Assembly: GCA_044870295.1 (NCBI GenBank)
Contig: JBIOYQ010000012.1
Span: 1-9,532 of the forward strand
DNA from: AC-52 sp044870295
Lineage (GTDB): Bacteria > Actinomycetota > UBA4738
DNA: 9,532 bases
Direction of reading: 5' to 3'
Position 1 is the stretch's first letter. Every line of letters begins with the position of its first letter. The position numbers and the translations under genes are program-made. A model generated the notes under the pieces. The model was given only the letters and a program-made list of their open reading frames with translations. It was not told the origin of the DNA and ran no database searches. Of the stretch, positions 5,382-9,532 are shown in pieces.

Positions 5382-5786
5382 ATGCTGGACGACATGCGCA
5401 AGGCCGTTCGGGCAGGGTTGGACGCCTTGGGGGGCGGCCGGTCCGATCAGGTCGCGTCCGCGCTGGTCGAACGGGCGCAGACCGTGGCCGAGCAGCTCTC
5501 GGGTCTGGCTGCCGGGTTCCTCGAGTGGTCCGCCGACGCCAGAGCCAGCCTTCGGACGGAGGTCAAAGAGCTGGTCGCCCGGCAGGTGCGAGACATGGGA
5601 CTGGCGACGAAGCGGGAGGTGGACGCGCTGCGACGCCGGATCGAACGGCTGGAGGGAGCCGGTGGCGCTCCCTCGAAGTCGCCGTCGCGGCGCGCGTCGT
5701 CCACCGCCAAGGCGGCGCCCAGCCGCCCGACCTCCCGGACGGCCGGCAAGCGCGCATCACCGTCGGGCGGGTCGCGCCGGGGGTGA
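5382..5786 (+). CDS. Phasin-like coiled-coil protein with a basic tail
   Basis: The product is 134 aa. Residues 1-92 are almost entirely helical: an amphipathic helix MLDDMRKAVRAGLDALGGG, a helix at 22-48, and a charged helix at 55-92 ending in LATKREVDALRRRIERLE. That last segment matches the 'TK/RxEVxALxxRIxxL' coiled coil found in polyhydroxyalkanoate granule-associated (phasin/PhaF-type) proteins. Residues 96-134 are a Ser/Ala/Pro/Lys/Arg tail, like the basic DNA-binding tails of PhaF-type proteins. I therefore infer an oligomeric, possibly nucleic-acid- or granule-associated protein; no PHA synthase is in view to support the PHA role. The ATG at 5382 is chosen because of the TATCCT box 7 nt upstream; an in-frame GTG at 5352 would add 10 residues. 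Its stop precedes the tlyA start by one base, so the two are probably co-translated. Confidence 0.7.
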   Translation: MLDDMRKAVRAGLDALGGGRSDQVASALVERAQTVAEQLSGLAAGFLEWSADARASLRTEVKELVARQVRDMGLATKREVDALRRRIERLEGAGGAPSKSPSRRASSTAKAAPSRPTSRTAGKRASPSGGSRRG

Positions 5787-5787
5787 G

Positions 5788-6588
5788 GTGCGCCGCCGGC
5801 TGGACATCGAGATGGTCCGCCGAGGCCTGTCGGCCACACGCAGCGAGGCCACCCAGGCCATCAGGTCGGGGAAGGTGACCGTCTCCGGCCGTCTCGCAGG
5901 CAAGGCCGGGATGCTGGTGCTGCCCGAGGAGCCCATCGCCATGTCGGGCCCGGCCCGGAAGTTCGTTTCCAGAGGTGGCGAGAAGCTCGACGCGGCTCTG
6001 ACCACCTTCGGGATCGACGTCGCCGGCGCCCGGGCCCTGGACGCGGGAGCCTCCACCGGTGGATTCACGGACTGCCTGCTGTCGCGCGGCGCCGAGCACG
6101 TGGTGGCCGTGGACGTCGGCTACGGGCAGCTCGACTGGGGGCTCCGGGAAGACCCCCGGGTCACCGTCCTGGAACGAATCAACGTCCGCGACCTCCATGG
6201 GGCGCAGCTCCCGTACCCACCGAACCTGGTCGTGGCCGACCTGTCGTTCATCTCGCTGGCGCTGGTGCTTCCGGCACTGGTCCGGTGTGCGGCGGAGGAG
6301 GCGACGTTCGTCCTGTTGGTCAAGCCGCAGTTCGAAGCGGGGCGCGGTCAGGCGCCGGGCGGCGTGGTGAACGACCCGTCGGTGTGGAGTGCGGCCGTGG
6401 AGTCGGTCGGGCGGGCGGCCGCCGAGCTGGGACTGACCGTGGCGGGCGTTACGGCCTCGCCGATCCGCGGGCTCGAGGGCGGGAACGCCGAGTTCTTCCT
6501 CCACGCGCGCCGGAACGCGGACGGGCCCGGAGAGTATGACGGGGACCGCGTCCGCGAATGGATCGCCGAGGCGGTTCGCCATGCCTGA
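5788..6588 (+). CDS. tlyA: TlyA family rRNA (cytidine-2'-O)-methyltransferase
   Basis: The product is 266 aa, the usual TlyA length. TlyA uses S-adenosylmethionine to 2'-O-methylate cytidines of 16S rRNA (C1409) and, in the mycobacterial type, 23S rRNA (C1920), which sensitises ribosomes to capreomycin. An N-terminal S4 RNA-binding domain spans about 1-62 (RRRLDIEMVRRGLSATRSEA and IRSGKVTVSG), followed by FVSRGGEKLDAAL. The Rossmann methyltransferase domain carries DAGASTGGFTDCLL (85-98) and DVGYGQLDW (109-117). The residues K66, D151 (ADLSFIS), K179 (LVKPQFE) and E235 (NAEFFLHA) fit the catalytic K-D-K-E set. The GTG at 5788 is one base after the upstream stop and places the S4 domain at the very N-terminus; an open frame further upstream is not needed. 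Its end overlaps the NAD kinase start by 8 nt. The full S4 domain suggests type II TlyA, able to modify both subunits. Confidence 0.95.
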   Translation: MRRRLDIEMVRRGLSATRSEATQAIRSGKVTVSGRLAGKAGMLVLPEEPIAMSGPARKFVSRGGEKLDAALTTFGIDVAGARALDAGASTGGFTDCLLSRGAEHVVAVDVGYGQLDWGLREDPRVTVLERINVRDLHGAQLPYPPNLVVADLSFISLALVLPALVRCAAEEATFVLLVKPQFEAGRGQAPGGVVNDPSVWSAAVESVGRAAAELGLTVAGVTASPIRGLEGGNAEFFLHARRNADGPGEYDGDRVREWIAEAVRHA

Positions 6589-7504
6589 GCGACGGATCGA
6601 ACGCGTGGGCTTCGTCGTGCACGCCGGTCGGCCGGCCGCCGTCGAGGCCGCGGGCCGCCTGATCGAGTGGCTGCGGGTCCGAACGATCACGTCCCGAAGC
6701 CTCACCGGCGAGGACGGCTTGGCCGCCGACGAGACGAGACCCGAGACCACGTTCGGCCAGGGCTTGGACCTAGTGGTCTCGGTGGGCGGTGACGGTACGC
6801 TGCTGCGCGCCGCCCACCTGGCCAGCATGGCCGACGTGCCCGTGCTGGGCGTCAAGGTCGGCCGGGTCGGATTCCTTACCGAGGTGGAGCCGGACGAGGC
6901 GCCCGACCTCCTTGCCGCGATGCTCGAGGGGGCCTGGATCCTGGACGAGCGGGGGGCCCTGGAGGCCCGGCCGCGAGGCGCGCCGTGGACGGACCCTCAG
7001 TGGGCCCTCAACGAAGTGATGGTGGAGAAGCGGGCCCGGCATCGTCTGATCACGTTGGCCGTATGGATCGGCGGCGAATACGTGACGACGTTCTCCGCCG
7101 ACGGCGTCATGGTGGCCACGCCCACAGGGTCCACGGCCTACTCGTTCTCCGCGAAGGGGCCCATCGTCTCTCCAAAGGTGTCGTGCCTGCTGGTGACGCC
7201 GGTCTCGCCTCACATGGTGTTCGACCGCGCCATCGTGGTGTCCCTGCAGGAGGACGTCGCGCTCGAGGTTCTCGGAGACGAGCCGGGGTTCCTGTCGGCC
7301 GACGGACGTCCGGGGTTCGAGCTGCCGGTCGGATCCAGTGTTCGGATCGGGCCCTCGGACCGCCCGGCCCGCCTGGTCAGACGCCCCACGTCGCCGGGGT
7401 TCTTCACCCTGCTCAGGGAGAAGTTCGCCCTGCCCGGAGCCAACCCCCACACGGCCTCCGGGCCGGCAGGGCCCTCACCGGGAGGCCCCGCTAGGATGGC
7501 TTGA
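6581..7504 (+). CDS. nadK: NAD kinase (ATP- or polyphosphate-dependent)
   Basis: The product is 307 aa. The enzyme phosphorylates NAD to NADP in the cytoplasm, supplying reducing cofactor. The signature GGDGT is at 69-73 (VVSVGGDGTLLRAAH), followed by VLGVKVGRVGFLTEV (88-102). NE (144-145) begins the NEVMVEK motif. The substrate and catalytic block DGVMVATPTGSTAYSFSAKG lies at 174-193, followed by PIVSP and LVTPVSPH (204-211). The core ends near 282; residues 285-307 form a Gly/Pro/Ala-rich extension. The start is ATG inside the last codons of tlyA (8-nt overlap), with a GAGGCGG 9 nt upstream. The tlyA–ppnK adjacency is the usual actinobacterial order. SteA follows 34 nt downstream, where recN is commonly found. 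Confidence 0.95.
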   Translation: MPERRIERVGFVVHAGRPAAVEAAGRLIEWLRVRTITSRSLTGEDGLAADETRPETTFGQGLDLVVSVGGDGTLLRAAHLASMADVPVLGVKVGRVGFLTEVEPDEAPDLLAAMLEGAWILDERGALEARPRGAPWTDPQWALNEVMVEKRARHRLITLAVWIGGEYVTTFSADGVMVATPTGSTAYSFSAKGPIVSPKVSCLLVTPVSPHMVFDRAIVVSLQEDVALEVLGDEPGFLSADGRPGFELPVGSSVRIGPSDRPARLVRRPTSPGFFTLLREKFALPGANPHTASGPAGPSPGGPARMA

Positions 7505-7524
7505 GTCGCTCTCCGAACCCGTTC

Positions 7525-7532
7525 GAGGTGAC
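7525..7532 (+). promoter_or_regulatory. Shine-Dalgarno that sets the SteA start
   Basis: GAGGTGAC, with AGGTGA complementary to the 16S tail, lies 6 nt before the GTG at 7539. It selects that GTG among several in-frame candidates and shows that the reading frame open upstream (overlapping the NAD kinase gene) is not coding. Confidence 0.7.
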
Positions 7533-7538
7533 GACCGC

Positions 7539-8708
7539 GTGGCCATCAAGGTAGCCAGAAGACGATCGAGCTCCGGCGGCAACGTGAACCGGCCGGCACG
7601 GGTGGACCGTCGCACGAAGAACCTGCTGCGGCGGGCCCAGGCCGGCGATGTCGCCGTCATCGACCACGAGGACCTCGACCGCGTCTCCGCTGAGGGATTG
7701 GTGGAGAAGGGGGTGTCCGGGGTGGTCAACGCGGCGCGCTCCATCAGCGGCCGGTATCCGAACCTCGGCCCTCTCATCCTGGTCGAGCACGGCATCCCCT
7801 TGATCGATGGCGTCGGGAAGCTGGTGACGTCGAAGATCCGCGAGGGCGACGGCGTCCGCATCGAGGGCGACCGCGTCTACGTCGGGAACGACCTGGCCGG
7901 CGTGGGCATCCGCCAGAACCACGCATCCGTCTCCGCGGACATGGAGGTGGCCCGGCAGCGCCTGGCCGATCAGTTCGAGAGCTTCGCCCAGAACACCATC
8001 GAGTTCATGGCCCGTGAGCGTGACCTGCTGTTCGGCGGGGCCGGACTGCCCGAGCTCGACCACGACCTCTCGGGCCGGCACGCGCTGGTGGTGGTTCGCG
8101 GCTACAACTACAAGGAGGACCTCGCCGTGCTCCGGTCCTACATCAAGGAGCTCCGGCCGATCCTGATCGGCGTCGACGGAGGTGCGGACGCGCTCCTGGA
8201 GCACGGGTACCGGCCGCACCTGATCCTGGGTGACATGGACTCGGTCTCCGAGCGTGCCCTGCGGTCGGGCGCCGAGATCGTGGTCCACGCCTACCCGAAC
8301 GGCCACGCGCCCGGGGCCGAACGCCTCGTCGCCCTCGGATTGCCGTTCAAGACCCTCAAGGTGTCCGGGACCAGCGAGGACATGGCGTTCCTGCTCGCCC
8401 ACGGCAAGGGCGCCGACCTCATCGTGGCGGTCGGCAGCCACGGCAACTTGCGCGAGTTCCTGGACAAGGGACGGATGGGCATGGCCAGCACGTTCCTGGT
8501 GCGGCTGCGCGTGGGTGAGATCCTGGTCGACGCGAAGGGTGTGTCCCGGATGTATCGGGGGCGCGCCCGGATGTGGGAGACCGGGCTGCTGATCGGTGCC
8601 GCCCTGTTCGCCATCGTGATGGTGGTCGCCATCTCCCCGCCGCTCCGGCTCCTGGTGCGCCTCCTGTACGAGTCCGTGCGCGACTTCGTCTTCAAGGCGA
8701 CGCATTGA
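7539..8708 (+). CDS. steA: SteA-family cytokinetic-ring / cell-separation protein
   Basis: The product is 389 aa, orthologous by pattern to mycobacterial Rv1697 and corynebacterial SteA. SteA acts with membrane protein SteB in daughter-cell separation, upstream of cell-wall hydrolases. Residues 16-85 hold the family N-terminus (ARVDRRTKNLLRR, GDVAVIDHEDLDR, NAARSISGRYPNLGP). Residues 130-165 include the conserved FAQNTIEFMARER. A thiamine-pyrophosphokinase-like domain at about 180-335 has VDGGAD (212-217), GYRPHLILGDMDS (223-235) and VDAKGVSRMYR (330-340). One transmembrane segment lies at about 346-366, followed by a short amphipathic tail. The protein is thus probably anchored with its bulk in the cytoplasm. 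The GTG start is supported by GAGGTGA upstream. The stop overlaps the steB start (TTGA), suggesting coupled synthesis. The nucleotide-binding motif looks intact, unlike what I recall for Rv1697. Confidence 0.9.
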   Translation: MAIKVARRRSSSGGNVNRPARVDRRTKNLLRRAQAGDVAVIDHEDLDRVSAEGLVEKGVSGVVNAARSISGRYPNLGPLILVEHGIPLIDGVGKLVTSKIREGDGVRIEGDRVYVGNDLAGVGIRQNHASVSADMEVARQRLADQFESFAQNTIEFMARERDLLFGGAGLPELDHDLSGRHALVVVRGYNYKEDLAVLRSYIKELRPILIGVDGGADALLEHGYRPHLILGDMDSVSERALRSGAEIVVHAYPNGHAPGAERLVALGLPFKTLKVSGTSEDMAFLLAHGKGADLIVAVGSHGNLREFLDKGRMGMASTFLVRLRVGEILVDAKGVSRMYRGRARMWETGLLIGAALFAIVMVVAISPPLRLLVRLLYESVRDFVFKATH

Positions 8709-9532
8709 TCTCGTTCCGGTATCACGTCGTGTCCATCGTGGCGGTCTTCCTCGCCCTCGCGCTGGGAGTGGTGGTGGGCACGACGGTCGTGAACCAGGGG
8801 ATCATCGACGATCTCAGGGGCCGCACGAACTCCGCGGTGAAGAACGCGGAGAACCTCCGCAGCGAGGTGGAAGACCTCCGGAACCAGCTGGGCGTCGCCA
8901 GTGCGTTCGAGAACCTGGTCCTGCCGATGCTGGTCAACGGCCAGCTGGCCGGCGACGAGGTCACCATGGTGACGCAGCAGGACGTGACGCCGTCGGACGT
9001 GGAGGGCGTGCGCAAGGTCCTGCTGGACTCGGGGGCGTCGGTGGAGGCCGAGGTCGTCATCACCAACCGCATGTCGCTCGCGGACGCCAACGCTCGGTCC
9101 GACCTGGCGACGGCCCTCGGCACGACCGACAGCGGCGATCCGGAGCAGCTCGCCCACGATGCAGCGGAGGCCCTGGCCGCGCGCCTCGCCAACGGTCCCG
9201 GGACGTCGGTTCCGGACCTGCTCGATGCGCTTCGGTCTGCCGGCTTCATCGTGATCCGCGGCGGGGCCGAGGGGGCAGCCGGCGTGGGAGGACCCACCCA
9301 GGCGCTGGTCCTGCTGGCCGGGAACGACAAGGGATCGGCGCTCGACCCCAACGTGTTCCTCGTCCCTCTGGCGGCCGCCCTGGTCGACGGATCGAGACCC
9401 GTCGCCGCCGCCGAGGCGACGGACTCCGCCGACTCCTTCGTCCAGGCCCTTCGGGGCAACGGCGACGTCGACGGGCGGATGGTGACGGTGGACAACGCCG
9501 ACCAGACCCCGGGCAGGGTGGCCCTGGTGCTC
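8705..9532 (+). CDS. steB: SteB / MctB-family membrane-anchored protein (copper transporter MctB-like), 3' end cut
   Basis: 276 codons are present and the frame is open to the window edge, so the C-terminus is missing, probably by a few tens of residues judging from Rv1698. The N-terminus MISFRYHVVSIVAVFLALALGVVVGTTVV is diagnostic of the Rv1698/MctB family: one transmembrane helix (8-29), then a coiled coil (about 33-63, LRGRTNSAVKNAENLRSEVEDLRNQ) and an extracytoplasmic alpha/beta region. Later landmarks are VLLDSGASVEAEVVIT (about 101-116), LLDALRSAGFIVIR (172-185), ALVLLAG (200-206), and VDNADQTPGRVALVL at the edge. In Mycobacterium tuberculosis MctB was linked to copper efflux; in Corynebacterium the homologue SteB partners SteA in cell separation. 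The direct overlap with steA favours the SteA-partner role here. The start is TTG at 8705, overlapping the steA stop by 4 nt. No metal-binding Cys or His cluster is seen. Confidence 0.9.
   Translation, partial: MISFRYHVVSIVAVFLALALGVVVGTTVVNQGIIDDLRGRTNSAVKNAENLRSEVEDLRNQLGVASAFENLVLPMLVNGQLAGDEVTMVTQQDVTPSDVEGVRKVLLDSGASVEAEVVITNRMSLADANARSDLATALGTTDSGDPEQLAHDAAEALAARLANGPGTSVPDLLDALRSAGFIVIRGGAEGAAGVGGPTQALVLLAGNDKGSALDPNVFLVPLAAALVDGSRPVAAAEATDSADSFVQALRGNGDVDGRMVTVDNADQTPGRVALVL

Noticed and set aside
5662..5787. Upstream extension of the TlyA frame
   Set aside because: The S4 domain begins at the GTG at 5788; the extra residues are a low-complexity shadow of the phasin-like tail.
8291..9495. 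Long minus-strand open frames opposite steA and steB
   Set aside because: No recognisable domain; the plus strand carries clear SteA and SteB/MctB family sequence.

Overview
High-GC bacterial DNA, about two thirds G+C by eye. The gene set points to Actinomycetota. The tlyA–NAD kinase–SteA–SteB/MctB order is an actinobacterial signature, and many genes start with GTG or TTG. TANNNT -10 boxes lying 6-8 nt before start codons suggest leaderless mRNAs. Several proteins (short SSB, TPR proteins, phasin-like protein, SCP2-like protein) look more like a deep-branching actinobacterial class than like Mycobacterium or Streptomyces. I cannot place it lower than phylum. I see no plasmid, phage or IS signature and no CRISPR array.

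Layout. (1) 1-626: the 3' end of a 23S rRNA, a short spacer, a complete 5S rRNA and a strong hairpin terminator. (2) 664-1371: a TPR protein, apparently from a leaderless promoter, whose 3' end overlaps a convergent metallo-beta-lactamase-fold hydrolase (1363-2301, minus). (3) 2416-4079: a plus-strand operon of a short SSB-like OB-fold protein, a small TPR protein and a HAD-IIA phosphatase. (4) 3989-5273: a minus-strand pair, an SCP2-like protein followed by a rhomboid protease. The rhomboid 3' end overlaps the HAD gene tail to tail by 91 bp. (5) 5382-9532: a tight plus-strand operon of a phasin-like coiled-coil protein, TlyA, NAD kinase, SteA and SteB/MctB, the last cut by the window edge.

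How it fits together. Regions 2-5 resemble the mycobacterial Rv1691-Rv1698 neighbourhood (TPR protein, HAD phosphatase, small ORF, tlyA, ppnK, recN, Rv1697/steA, Rv1698/mctB-steB). Two differences stand out: recN is missing between NAD kinase and steA, and an inverted SCP2–rhomboid pair sits between the HAD phosphatase and the tlyA block. The last operon combines rRNA modification (TlyA), NADP supply (NAD kinase) and envelope or cell-separation functions (SteA/SteB). The short start/stop overlaps suggest translational coupling.

The window is mostly a recognisable conserved actinobacterial neighbourhood; I do not see a clearly new system. The best leads are regulatory: a hairpin masking the ribosome-binding site of the SCP2-like gene, a possible ACG start behind a strong Shine-Dalgarno, a dyad before the SSB gene, and recurrent leaderless promoters. 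On the protein side, SteA keeps an intact thiamine-pyrophosphokinase-like GDxDS motif.
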